Part shown: positions 12,000 through 25,200 of the stretch, piece after piece
Numbering within the stretch: position 1 is the stretch's first letter
Layout: each line of letters starts with the position of its first letter
Assembly (NCBI RefSeq): GCF_000005505.3
Contig: NC_016135.3
Coordinates: 27,118,758-27,182,757, forward strand
Origin: Brachypodium distachyon
Lineage: Eukaryota > Streptophyta > Magnoliopsida > Poales > Poaceae
Direction of reading: 5' to 3'
Length of the DNA stretch: 64,000 nucleotides
Translations under genes and position numbers: made by a program
Notes under the pieces: generated by a model
The model's database searches: none
The model's input: the letters and a program-made list of their open reading frames with translations, nothing else
Told to the model about the DNA's origin: nothing

Positions 12000-14720
12000 T
12001 ATATAACACCACACGGACTAATGTTCCGCTACGTAGGATCCCCACACTTAAGTTAAACTTTAACCACAGTTTTCTTTTACTCTTTGATAGTTTGTTTTGC
12101 AATCGAAATAGATGCAAAAACAAAGGATGTCTCAGGCTAGAACAGTGTCAAGCATATTACAATTTTTCAGTCTCAGTGATGTTGTTATGGAGCACCTTAG
12201 CTTTGCACTTAGCACCACTTGGCTCATCCTTTGCATTGACTGTCTCATCTTGGGTATTTGGATCGAAATCATAATTAGAATCAGAGTCATCATGGTGTTT
12301 GTCCTTGTTTTATTCTTGAGGATTGTCGTGATAAAGGCTTGGAGCTTGCTTTTCTATATCAGGTAAATCAAGAAAGTTATGCTATTTCTTGCTTGTTTCT
12401 GGCCATTCTGTCCCTCCTAACCAGTTCATAGTCTGGCACCGTATCCATTTCAATTTTTCTACAAGTAAGATAAAAATAGATGAAAGATGGGATATGTGTA
12501 GACAGTACCAAAATTTTGGTAGAAGCAAGATAAAAATAAACCGTACCAAATTTTCTGAAATTGTGGTGGAGATCTCACCGTAATATTGCAAACCAGACAA
12601 AATTCAGATTGCAAGCTAGACAAAATGCAGATTGAAATTTCAATGCTCAACCACATATGCAGTAGGATCCAATTGCAATGGATAAGACATTACCACCTAA
12701 AAAGTATAAGCAAGGCATCCTCAGAGTAAGCAACATGAAGTTTATCTGAAACTATGAATGGTAATTACTCAATGACAATTGACATACGAGGTTTTAAAAA
12801 GAAATTATTTATCTGAAACTCAAAGGAATGTGATTTACCAGGTGTGTTGTGCACATCAACAAATAGGTAGGTCGTGTTACTGAGTATATGGAGAAAAAGG
12901 ATTTTGTGTTACATTATGAGTAATGAATAAACATACATGGATTAATAAGACATCCATTGGATACCTAAATAAATGGAGAAAAAGTGATTGAGGGCTAGAG
13001 GTATACATGTCAGATTGCCAATACTCTCACCATTATAATCCTCCCTGAAAATCTAAATGAGTGGCACCAAAATCTTGGTATACAATTTTTAGACCGACAA
13101 AGACAAATGCTTCAAGAGTAGTTTTGCAGAGACACAAGTCTTTACTGTGTGTAAGAAGCACAAAACATTTTTTACAAAAACTGAAAGGACAAAACAGTTA
13201 ATCGGGAAAGGTTTCTACACACAAAGGCTGGCATAATTTCAGGGATCAAGACTTCGTGCAGAATATACAAAGAATAAGTGCAGCAAACTTGTATTAATTT
13301 ACACACTCCTTTGTTTATAAATCCTAACACACACAGCTAGATAGTTTGAAACTTAGATGGAATTGACCAAAGTATACATAAGAAAATTAGGAGCTGCTCA
13401 CTTGGTAACAAATTGGTAGAATTTTGATCATTAAGTCCATGTCATTCTATGGTAAGAGTGGTGTTCATTTGTATATTCTAGTACATACTGAATTGATTGC
13501 CGATATGTATTTCCCAATCAGAACAATGTTGTGTCCTTTCCGTCGCTTTACCATAGATGTTCAAAATAGACACAATATAGAAGCATATTTGTGTAATGAT
13601 TCTGACGGTAGAAAGAGGAAACGACAGTTTCTGTACACACTCACACTGATGTGCAGATAAAAGCATGGTAAACACAACTTAGCCATTGAATTAATTATAT
13701 TATCTCTATATGAGAGCTTTCCGCATGGGTTTGATTTCTCCTCTCGTCCTGCAATGGACAGACAAAATGATTGAGAGAGAAATCGTTGTGATGGGTTATG
13801 AAAGATGCTAGATAATAACTTGGCTGGCTCTCAAGAGGGACCAAGGGAAAGACAACAAATTATCCTAATACGTGTTTTGAAGCAATCATAAAAGGAACTG
13901 ATTTATCACAGTTGCAATCGGGCAGGAGGGAAGAAAAGTGGAAGAGACCTAACCTATTACTCGCCATAGCTCCTCCAGGTCCGCTTCGTTTCTTCGTGAC
14001 CCGAGTTCTACAAACGAACAAGAAACAACATATGAGTTCTATAGTTGAGAAGCACAGAAAGAATCAAGAACAGAGAAGAAACTGTAAAAATTCCCAAGTA
14101 CAAACAGTGTAAAGCGATAAGAGCACATAGGAGATGAGACGGAGCCGTAGAGCTCGTACCTGAACTTTCTCAAGATGCGGAAGGAGATAACCCCCCGAAT
14201 TGGGGTGGTTGCAATCCATGTAGGTGACCACACGAGCGGATCGATGAACTACCCACGAATTGCGAGTCGCCGAAACCACCGATGCACGCGCCCCGCCCCG
14301 AGTTCCCAGAACAGCTGTTGGACACGCGCCACGTCTGGACAGAACCACTGACGCCGTCGCACAGGCCTGTTGGTCGAGGACAAGGTACGGCCATGGCAGC
14401 AATGACCGATACGTCGGTGGCGGCGGCGAGGGGATCTGCAGGGCGGCGGATGGCTTGTGGCGTGGCCGCGGACGGCTCAAGGCGCGTTAGAGGAGGACAC
14501 GGGGGTGGTGCGGAGGAGAGTTGCGGCGGCGGCGGCATGTGCTTCTGATCCAGATCAGGAGGAGGGGACTCGGGAGGGAGCAAGGCAGGTCGTGCGGGAT
14601 CAGATCGGGAGGAAGGGGAGGGACATGGCGCGGCCAATGGGGTCCGTTTTTTTCTGGTTCGCAGTTTTATTTCCGTGCGTGCGTCGGAAGGGGCTGGTTT
14701 TGCTGTTTTTTGACCGTGCG
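12000..14720 (-). other. Degraded block, possibly a transposon-derived gene remnant
   Basis: Two open patches are suggestive on the minus strand. A GC-rich, proline-rich frame at about 14637-14170 looks like a grass first exon. An acidic Asp/Ser/Asn-rich frame at about 12350-12160 (reading DKHHDDSDSNYDFDP and on) is broken by a stop upstream at about 12325. The AT-rich middle holds nothing I can translate. The pattern of a GC-rich start followed by acidic broken coding sequence fits an old transposon gene, but no transposase motif or terminal repeat was identified. Confidence 0.25.
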
Positions 14721-16729
14721 TGCGGTTCGCGTGGAGCGGGAGGCACGACGGACGTACGAAACCGTGAATTAAGTAATAATAGTAAAGATTTTACTACCAG
14801 GGTGCTGTATACACCGATTCTTTTCCTTTTTATTTCGTGCAAACCAGGAGTATACGCAGCGTATGCGCACGAGATCCATTGCAGGTGGTAGTACTACCAC
14901 TACGAGGACTTGAAAGGGCCAATCTGGCCGGTCCAGCTTTCCATGGATTGATCGATGAATCGGGTCGCTCCATCAGGCATGGTGTGAGACTGATTCATCG
15001 ATCGGGGATCATCGAGGCTCAGGCGGCCGGCCGGCCACCACTGGCACTGGCACAAAGGCAGGGCAGGGGCTGCAAACGCATGAACAGCACCAGCTTTGGC
15101 TTTTCCACCAAAAGGCTGCTTGCGGGGCTCGCTCGGCCGCTCGATCAGGCTCTGGCCTGCCGACGACCGCCGTGCGGCCGGGCCCGCCGCCCAGAGCGTG
15201 CCAGTACTCGTACCGGGTAGCCCGGGACGTAACATATCGCGCTGCAGCGCGGCCGTACTAGTAGTTCGTGCGTGCATGCCGCCCGTGCATTTGTGCGCAC
15301 GGCCGGCAACCTGCGTACGTTTTGCGTCGTACGTACGTGAGGCCGGCCCTGTTGGGGTCTTGCGTGTAGGAGAGACTAGGAGCTACAGCTAGCTCGCGCG
15401 CGCGGCAAACAGTTTCGGGTCAACAAAGCCACAAAGGAGGGCGTACGAGCTTTTTAGGAACGGGCCGGGGAGTGCTAGCTGTAGAGGACGCCGAGCAGGG
15501 GCAGGCAGGCAGGGTCGTGTCGTGTCACTGGTTGCTCCTGTACCACGTACGTACTACGACGTGCATTGCCTCTGCCCCTACGCGTTGGTACGCGCGTGCT
15601 GGGGCCTGGTCTCCAGCTGGAGTGGAGGCGGGGACCTGGCTCCGGTTCTGGCTGGGGCGTGCTAATTAAGATCTACCCCGTAGCTCGATCGATCTCCGCC
15701 CTATAGATGGCTGGGGCATGCGCTGCATGCGGCTATGCGAGCGTGTGTACGTGCTCGTGTGCGGCCGGGGGGCACAGTACGTCCCACTCGGGCCTCCGTC
15801 TCCACTCTCCAGATACACATAGCCCAAACCCGTGCTGATTTTGCTACTGCTACGGAAATTAAGTGCTTTCCTGTCCAACAAAAAAGTTTCAAGTTTGTCA
15901 AAATTTAAATGTATCTATACATAACTTAGTGTCTAGATGTATTTAAATTTGATCCAAGGTGAGACATCCGTCTTTGGACCGGAGGGAGTATGGGAATTAA
16001 CTCGATCAAGTAGAGTGGTTTCGATCGCTTCGGACATGCATAAGCATAACCTCAGCAAATGCAGGAGCTAGTTGTACCATATAAGTACTACTTGTTACCA
16101 GAATGATTGGTGATTTTCGGAAGACTAAACTTTAAATAAGTACTACTCCGGTGAACAGATACTGCACAAGCTAGCTTAGCCCATGCTTGTCTCTGCACGT
16201 ACAGCGCCTCTATATAACTGTTGCTCGTCCCCTACAGTTTAGTGAGACCATGATCTTTCACTTCACACGTGGTGGATCTGTATCTCATGATACACGAACT
16301 GAATATAAATACGCTCAGCAGCTAGTCTCTCGCGATGGGGGTAGTGAATTCAAATCATCGCTTGAAACCAGTGAAATTTCAAGTTACCAAACTCTTTTTT
16401 TTCTGTAAAAAAATTAAAGTGCATAAAGCAGCCGAACTTTACCTGTGTAATTTTCTTTGATTCTTTTGTCAACATCACCTTGTCTCGCACAAAAGGAATA
16501 GACACTTTCGCTGTTTCGCGGAGCGCCTTGCCGTTCGTTTTCATCTAAGACCCACTTGTGTGACAATGCTGATGGAATTGCCGAGACTTTTCAGTTGGTG
16601 AGAACAGACATATATATGTCCCTCAAGTTCTAGTCGTGCAAGAAAAATCCATAAGAGACGGATGCTTTGTAGGAATTGATCGATCTCATTGATATCTGAC
16701 GAAACCCTGTTCATGTACATATGCATAAA
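14721..16729. other. Intergenic, GC-rich patch, no supported gene
   Basis: From about 14890 to 15670 the DNA is GC-rich and open in several frames on both strands at once, as expected from base composition. No frame shows a known domain. Runs such as CGTACGTA and GGCCGGCC recur. Confidence 0.5.
15880..15990. mobile_element. Degraded Stowaway-type MITE
   Basis: The right end reads CGGAGGGAGTA. The interior carries the paired ATGTATCTA / TAGATGTAT words typical of grass Stowaway MITEs. The left end has decayed, so the start is approximate. Confidence 0.55.
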
Positions 16730-18590
16730 GAGCTCTTTTACGGTAATTGGCGAGCACTTTTCGGTACTTCTCAGTACTCCCGCTGGAATTAATTTGAGCC
16801 GTTGATTATCTGGTTACCGGTTACCTACGTGATCGATTCCAAAATCTCAACCTGTCTCCTTCCCCGACCCAACCCGCTCGACCCTCTCCCTCTCTGCGTC
16901 GCCCGCGCGCGGCCTCCCACCTCACGCCGCCGCCGCCTCCTCCCGTCGGGCGCCACCCCCCTGCTCTCCTCGCGCCGCCACCGCCTACGGCTCCCCTCGC
17001 GCCGCCTCCGCCCTTGCAGCCGCCTCCGCGTGGTCCCCTCGCGCCGCCATCCACCTACTCCCCTCGCGCCGCCGCCACGCGCTCCGCCCGCGTCGTCGCG
17101 TGCCTTCCCCCGGACGGATCTGTGCAGTTTGTGTGGAGCTCATTTCGATTTGTGTGGAGCTCATTTCGATGGAGATGGTGATGTAACAGTTACTGCTATT
17201 AATAGTTGTATGCAGTTTTGTACACCCTTAAGATATTTCTGAATTGTCTTTAGCACATGGCGTGTGGTAAGAATTTTGTAAATTTGCTGCATCCATCGCA
17301 CTGCTGATATGCAGAATAATTTTTGCTGTTTGTTCCTTCCGTTTATCCATGTAAACCAGTGTATTCTTCTGAGTTCTCTTGTAGGCATTTCATGTCTGCG
17401 TTACCTGGCTATAGATATCATCAGCGGAGCAATGCCCTTTCAGGTGCTTCATTAAACAGATGTTTGCTGTAGTTTGTGTCAGTGGTAGATAAAGCTTCCT
17501 GTAATATGGATGGCAACTTTTGCTGTGAACGTTTCCATTTTTGTACTGATGTATATAACAGCAGAGGAATCATGTACTACTCAAATTGCTAAAGAAGCTT
17601 TATTATCTGTTTCTCTAGAGTTCACTCAAAAATAGCCCATAAAAGCAAGCACATGAAGTGAAGCAATTACTTCCGATCTTACTATGATAACGCTACACAT
17701 TTTTGAAAAACAAAAGCTGAAGTAAATGTCACTAAGGACAGAGGCCCGAGGTATTGCAGTAGTCCAAAACACAGATCGTGCTACATAGCCCTGTCAATGC
17801 GGCGCGCATTCTGCGTCCATGTCCTCGTCGCCACTGCTAAAAGTCAATGCCTTGTTATGAGAGTTCGATGCAGGTTGCTCCGTCCGTGGCGATGATCCAT
17901 GTCCGTGCGTGTGCCCTTCGTCCCATCAATCGATTGGCGAGCACGACCGCCCGTTGCTGTGACGGCGCGGATCTGGTCAACTGGCCCGGTCGGCGGCGAC
18001 GGCGCGCGGGGAGAGGGAGGAGAAGAGGAGCTGTTGGCTTGCGGGCGGACACCAGCTTGCCGACGCGGACGAACTAGGACGCGCGGCTTGCAATCTTGGG
18101 GCGCCGCCGGAAGGATGAGCGGAGGGTGCGGTGGACGGAGGAGCGGGGGCGCGGCGCGGGACGGGGGAGGCCGGGGTTGGGCCCGTAGGCAGGGCGCGCC
18201 GCCGGGACGGGGGAGGCCTAGGGTGGGGGCGATGGTGGGGCAAGCAAGCGGTGGCGGGACGGGCCGGGGGTTGGGGCGGAGTTGGGGGGCGCCGGCGGGA
18301 AGGGGGAGGCTGGGGGTGGGCGGAGCGGCAGCGGCCATGGGAGACGAGGGTGGAGACTGGCGTGAGAGACTGGGAGAGGAAGGGGACCGGAGCTAGTTGG
18401 ATGTGTGCACCGCGAACGGCACGGAGTGCTCGCGCACAAAATAAATCGGACGATTTTTTAATTCTTTTTAGTTGTAAAATAAATCGCTAATTTTGGTACT
18501 TTCAAGTACTTTCCAATACTTTTATTGCTCCATCGCTGGATCAACTAGGTTGGACGGTTTCTAAATTCGCCAACCATCGTAAAAGTTGTA
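16730..18590. mobile_element. Probable Mutator-like (MULE, possibly Pack-MULE) element with 9-bp target duplication
   Basis: The 9-bp word ATGCATAAA occurs directly outside both ends, at 16721-16729 and 18591-18599. Inside, each end carries a short imperfect inverted repeat: CTTTTACGGTAATTGGCGA on the left against CTTTTACGATGGTTGGCGA from the right, 16 of 19 matching, each five bases from the edge. Nine-base duplications are the mark of Mutator-like elements. The interior has very GC-rich blocks near both ends (about 16870-17110 and 17930-18400) and an AT-richer centre, and no transposase. GC-rich captured gene fragments are typical of Pack-MULEs, but the source is not recognised. A 21-bp unit is repeated in tandem at 17128-17169. 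Confidence 0.6.
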
Positions 18591-18599
18591 ATGCATAAA

Positions 18600-21500
18600 T
18601 ACTCCATCCGTTTTTTCAAACATTTGTGCATATATACAATTTGCATGACAGACAGGAGTGCACCTCGTTATTGTCCGACATTTTCCTTCAGTTTTACTGA
18701 CCTCACACGGTTGAAAAAGTTATTTAAGCTTTGAGAGTCTAAAAAAGGCACATATGTTTTGAGAGTACCCAAGGACGATATACTACATCCTACATGTATA
18801 TGTACTCCTTGGATCCATAATAAGTGGCGATAATTTAGTACAAAACGGTTCAAACTTAAGACCTAGAATATGGGGCGAATTAGGCTTGGTTTGGTTACAC
18901 GGGAGACTCAAAGAGAATTGGAAGAGATTAAGAGGAGGATGCTAAGTGCGATCCGGACGTACGGTACCAAAAGAACCTACACTATCATGAGACAGAGAAG
19001 ATCGAAATTCCATGTCAAAAAAGAAAAAGATGGCCACTGGCAGTGGCGGCACGGGAGGCCCGGCCCGGCCCCAGGTCGCAGTCGCGCGCGCGAACACCCA
19101 CAAATCTTGAAAGAAAAAGCTTTGATGTACATGCAAGGTCCCCGATGGCCGATGGATCAACCCCGGCCGCATCGAGGCTCCGTCTCTCCCCAGCTTTTGC
19201 CGCCTCCTCCGAATCATTCCTCCATAATGCATCTCAAAGCATCCCTATCGATCGGCTTCCCAAATTCCCCATGGCTTCCTCTTCTTCTGATCAGCCCTGT
19301 CGATCTAGGAGTGGCAGCAAAAGCGCCGCGCCGGCCGGGTCGGGATATAGCTAGCGTTGCGTGCTTGCGTTGCATGCAGACGATCGATCGAGTCATGCAA
19401 GATTCTCCTATTTGCATACAAAGCGGCCAGAACCTGCCCTCCCGGCCGGCCGGTCCCATAGCTTTCTTCTTCCTAGGAGTATTTTTTTTATAAAAAAAAA
19501 TCGAGGTTTCCCTGGAATCCTGAACTGAATCCTCTGTGGATCGCGAACCGTTACGTCACGTACGATCGAGAAAAGCTACTCCCTCCGTCTCATATTCACT
19601 TGCTTTTTATTACATGTATGTGTGTAGATGCTTTTTAAGTATAGTTACATTTATATTTAAATAAAATTAAGTCACTTCATGTGGACCACGGAGGTAGTAT
19701 ATGTTTCGAGTCGGTCGAGTTGGCAACTTGCCATGCATGCGTGCATGTGAACGTAATCGTCGTCGGCGTGTGCGTACAACAGCATGGGCAGCCTTTTTCT
19801 TGCCAGTCTGTCCGAACCCGGGCGTGTCTTTGTGCTGCGAGAGAGTAACGTAGCCATCATCCTACACTAGTGGTATTGGTTAAAGGCTCTTTCTCCTTTT
19901 TGGAGCTTATTGATGCCATTTAAGCCGCATGATCGATCGATCTCCTTCCCTTTCTCCCGGCCCGCCCCCGATCCGTTGATCTATACAAGCTATCTACGTA
20001 CAGATCATATCGTTCGTTTATTGCTAGCTGCATGAGTACTTGGTAGGAGCCAACACGACGCGCGAGGTCAGAAAGGCCCTCTTCACTTCATCCCCGGGAG
20101 AAACGGGAGCGATCGATCGGTCGGTGGAGCTCGCTATCCCATATCCCGTACGCAAACCCATCCAGAACCGCCACTGTTTCGTCGTCGTCTCGATCGCCGC
20201 TTTACTCTGCGTACACGTACTACTCTGTTTAACCGATCATTGCGTGCGCGCGCGGCGTTATGTTGGAGTGTGGTCTTTTCGACCCATGCATGGGGCCCGT
20301 CGTCGTCCGGGGCGAGAAAAAACAAGGGGAAAACGCGAGAAGGCGCCTCTGTTCCGCCTTTTGCGAGCTTGCCGGTGTTCGGTCATCGGCCGGACGGGAC
20401 TGGACGTGCGGTGCATGCATGCATGCACGCGCGCGGGAGCAGAGCAGAGATCTGGCCGCCGGCTCAGCTTGGCCTGGCGCCTGGCGGGAAACTGTTTGGT
20501 CTCGGGCAGGGTCCAAAGGTGCGTTGCAGTGTGCAAGTGCAACCAACAGGGCAACCGGCATGGCTTTTACAAAAAAAAGAAAAAAAACCCGGCATGGGGC
20601 CATGGGGGCCTCGATCCTTTCCCCCAGTGAGCGTGGCACGGGTGGCGCAGCAGCCTTGGATTCCAAGAGGGTTGGGATTTAACTCGGGTGGTGCGCTCGG
20701 GGGCACAGCTAGCAGGGACAGAGGCACCAGTGAGTGCATGCAAATGCAAGTGAAGTGCAACTACCCCGAGTGTGCGCCGCACCGTGTAGGCCCGACGGAT
20801 CAGATCATTTCATTACTGCGTGCAAGGGCCCTCGTTGCAGCCGCCTGTACCGCCGGAGCTAGCGATCGATCTCTTCAGATCACTGGGATCGTGCGCGCAG
20901 TCTCTGCAGTGCGCGAGCCTGCCAGAGGGACCCCCACGCACACACCCGCCAGTGGTACTCCTTCCGCAGGGCACCACATTGGTCAGTGGCAGCAGCGGTG
21001 ATCTTTTCCCTTTTCTTTTGCCCTTTGCGAGCCCCGCCCGGCCCGCCCGGTCGGTCATAATGGTCTGTGACTGGAGATGAGAAGAGGTGAGCCTGAAGAG
21101 AGCGTGAGAGATGAGATGACAATGCAATGCCACAGGCCAAGTACTGCTGCCCCCACGCCCTCCCCTGCAGCCTGCTGCTGCTCTAGTGTGCTTCCTTGTT
21201 GTGTTGCCTTCTGGACTGGTACATGGAATCATTTGATCTTCCCCATACTCAAACTCAATTGAGGTGAAAAAGAAACCAAAAAAAATCAATTGACCAGTAG
21301 CTCGGTCTCAATTAGCCAGCTGCTTACAGGTAATTTTCATTTGGTACAGTGCATGCTGGCGTTCTCAGGAAACAATTTTTTTTTTGCACTCTTTTTACTC
21401 AATGGCAAAGAGATTGTGAATCTCTCTCTGCGAGATTAGAAAAGGCTGGCTGACATATTGGTCTACCTCTTTCCATCGCTCTGTTTCTGATCTGTGGCCT

Positions 21501-22269
21501 GCGGTGGTCGTGGTTCCTACCTACGTGGAGGGATCGATGGGTGGTGGTAGTAAAAAGAACGGAGGCCAGTTTTCTTGCAACAGGAGATATTAAGATGAGG
21601 GTCCAATGTGCCGCCGCGTCCAGATCTAAAACCTTTCGTTGCCTGATGCACATGCCACGTAGGATGGATCGTTGTCAGATCATGACTTGTGAGCACGTAT
21701 GTATATGGCGTTTCCATGCACAAACACGTGTTGGCACAAGAAGGGCCTGAAATTTCTATATACCATACAGAAGCGCGAGTGTATGAGCATATGGATAGAT
21801 ATTCCTCTGGCTCAGATGGGCCTAATCCTTATTTTTTTTTGAGAGGAGATGGGCCTAATCAGACTGTTATTTTCTTCCCATGAAACAACTTTGTACTCCC
21901 TTGGTGGCCCAACTAGAAACCAGAAGAAGTTCAAGGATTTCTGGGCCGTGACGCTAACCGTCGAGACATGGTAATGGGCGAACAAAATGGCTACTACCCG
22001 GGCAATATACTTTTCCAACAAAACAATCCGGTGCCCTAGAAAAAAAAGAACAATCCGGTTAGAATGTGGTCAAAAAACGAACAAATGGTCCGGTTAGAAA
22101 TGGGCCTCCATGGCCCAACAAGCCAGCAGAGCCATATGAACGCGCCGCAGCCTTGCTCGTATCGTAGAAAAAACTAACCCCGCCTTCCTCTCTAGAACAG
22201 ATCGGCGGCGGCAGGCGGAGACGGGGAAGAAAGACGAGAGAGATCGAAGGGGAGAAGGCTGCCTGTGAG
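18600..22269. other. Intergenic upstream of the DUF6598 gene
   Basis: Contains partial MITE ends (CATCCGTTTTTTCAAACATT near 18608; CCTTGGATCCATAATAAGTG near 18807), one full MITE (separate entry) and a GC-rich patch at 20040-21060 that is open in several frames on both strands. A 253-codon frame at 20240-21001 has no recognisable domain and I treat it as chance. The last part (about 22150-22269) should be the promoter and leader of the next gene. Confidence 0.5.
19577..19699. mobile_element. Stowaway-type MITE, 123 bp
   Basis: Begins TACTCCCTCCGTCTCATATT and ends CCACGGAGGTAGTA, giving imperfect terminal inverted repeats with TA at both edges. It is AT-rich inside and has no coding capacity. 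Confidence 0.75.
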
Positions 22270-25200
22270 ATGGAAGGGGAGGCTAAGGGAGGGAGTGTCG
22301 AATCCGGGTCGCGCAAGCGGGATAAGCTCGACTCTGATGGCGCGAAGCGGGGATCGAGCAGGACGAGGAATACCGGGAGCATCATGTACAAGTCTCTCCG
22401 CCTGAAACAGGCCCTGGAGAGCAAAATTGGCCGGACCATCGAGAAGGAGATAGGGTTGAAGCAGACGGAGAGGGACTCTATCATCCCTGTTGTTGGCCAG
22501 GGAAGAAGAAGACTGAAGGATCACATCGAGGAGTTTGCGGTTGCTCTCAAAACGTCCTTGTTACTCCCAGAGATGGATGAGGGTGAGCAGAAGCAGTTCG
22601 TGGAGGCCAAGATCCAAGAGTTCGTGTCCGATCTCTCGGGGCTACGCATGGAGAAGATTGGGAAGGAGGAGGATGAAGGCGGGGAGATGCAAGAGGCAGA
22701 AGTACCGGAATTCATCAGGGGATTCAAGGTGGGAGTGCCAAGAGCGGAGGATTGCTTGGAGAGGAGCCGCAAAGCTAGACTGCAGACAGCGGAGAAGGAG
22801 TTCTTGGAGAGGCACCGGAACTGTAAAGCGGAAGTGGAAGGAGCGGTGGTGATTGAGGAAGAAGGGCCAGGCGACCACTTGGTTACCGAGATTGATGAAG
22901 AATCATTTGCTGGCTACCGCGAGGGCTGGGAAATAACATGGGGCAATGGCCATGGCCATAGCTTCGAGAATCTGAGTAAGGAAACGTACATGTATGGTAG
23001 ATTACCATGTCCTTTAGGCATTCTAACGAATTTTCTTTCGTGTTTAATTTGGTGTTGTTTGCAGCATTGCTAAGTTCAATGCTTTTTACGCACTGCACAC
23101 CTGGATGCATCCCCATAGATGCTGTTGTCGGGAGAACTTTCCAAGTCTACTCTGTTAGAATCACGGAAACGAAAGGCTTCAAGTGGCCGCTGAAGGTATA
23201 CGGTGTCGTCGCGGCACGGGATGAGGTTGATAGGCACCGCAATCCTCTATTTTTGCGGTCAAGGGAGGACTGCCAGATTCTGTATAAAGAGGTACAGATT
23301 TTATCTTCTTATATCATTTTATATAATACTACCTTCGGACAAGTTACAAATATTTGTTAACAAAATTCGTTTGGTTCACTGCAAGTATTTTTGATGCTTC
23401 CGAACAATGTATTTTGCTGCTAAAAAAATTTATATGCTGCTCAATTAAAAAGTATTCAATTGCAGCTCTCTTTCTTAAGGAACACCGTGTACAACATTTG
23501 TGTACATATATAACCACAAAAATGGCCCCTACTGAGTCCACAATTGATAGTGAGACACATGTGCTGGTTTTCTATTCAGAATATTGTCATGCAAACATTC
23601 ATAATGAAATCATACATTGGTGTTTCAAAAATGGCACACCTACTGAGTCCACAAGCCCACAACCCATAGCAAGACACATGTGCTGGTTTTCACATTCAGA
23701 ATATTGTCATGCAAACATTCATAATGAAATCAGACATCAATGTTTCCCTTGCTCTAGAGAATAATTCGGAGGAAATTTTACATGATGCACAACATGCAAG
23801 CACACAGATTCAACCTGCTCACTGGTCGCTAGGACCCCTACTGGTCACCACTAGACAACTTACTGATTGGAATTTTATAGCAAGGCCTATCTGATTCCTA
23901 GTGTCAAATGCTTCTTGAAATCTACAAGTACCTATGTACATCGAAAAAATGGCTGCAAAACTGCCAGAATGCTGGCACTGCTAAGACTCCGTTGCAACGC
24001 ACGTCAAGCTAGGGCAGGAGAATTCTGCAGAGCTGCAAAGTAGTCGTCTTCGACCTTCCTCAATAGATTGTCGCTACCTAAGCTGATATACCAAGATATT
24101 CTTATGTCCAATAGCCAAGACGATGTTGGAAACAACAGAATTGGTTTAGATGTGTTCCCAAATATGTCATTGATACGGAATACGAAAATACACTACTTTT
24201 AGTTGGTTTAGAAGAACAAATTCAGGTCAGATGAGCATTGGAGCAGAAAAGACTAAAACAAGTTCCTCTTATATTTGGGAGGACATGGGAGTTAGGACTC
24301 ACATCAGTTTAGCAACATTCTGATAGCATATATTGTTTTTATATCTTAAGAAATATTGATACCTATAGCTAGGAAAGTTCCTGAGTAATCATTTATTTGG
24401 AGGAAAAAATAAAGGTGATGGTGGTGTAGCAGAACAGGATAAGTTGAACCACAAGAACATAGCTGCAGAATGCAGATTCTTTCTCCTTTGCTACATGCAA
24501 CAAAATTGTTCCGAAAAGGATTTTATTAATTCCACTCACCACTGTTGTAAGGGTGAAAACTGAGAAATGCACAATCATCATAAACTGAAGACACATAAGT
24601 AAAATAACATGTCGTGTTTTCTTAATACAAGTAATCAAATAAGTAAAAATAATCTTTGCAAATTGTAAGTCTTAAAACCTGTGAAATACAAGATAGTGTA
24701 GCTGCATGTAAGCAAAACATATTCACGGGAGTAGATACCTTTAGCTTATTGAGGTAATTTAGCTAGGAAACCCCACAGGCCACAGATAACCGCAACCATA
24801 ATAAAAAGCCATGTGTGTTATTAAGTAAGTTGATTCATTGCATCCAGTGTAAACTACTAAACTTTATGGCAACACCAACAGCTTTGATGCTAACAATCTA
24901 TAAGTAACTGGGATTAACGGCATCCAGGAATAAGGAGAAGCCTATACAAAATGCAACTGTGCAATGATTGCAGGTTGATAGCTCACCAGGTTGAGCAGCT
25001 AAGTATTACATAATTAGAGCAACATTGCAAGTATATCCCCACTGCAAAGTAGATACATTGCCTTGTGAATTTACTTCGCCACAGCTGCCTTGTTCAAAGC
25101 TCATGTTCTTTTCTTTTGAACCATGTCTGCAGAAAATTTATCATAATGTTATACAATACTAAATGTCTGATCAATAATCATTTCCCATCTTGCCAATTGG

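Noticed and set aside
18870..19493. 207-codon plus-strand frame
   Set aside because: No recognisable domain, no supporting exons and mixed composition; treated as chance.
20240..21001. 253-codon open frame on the plus strand
   Set aside because: The DNA is GC-rich and open in several frames on both strands. The product has no domain, no exon partners and low-complexity composition.
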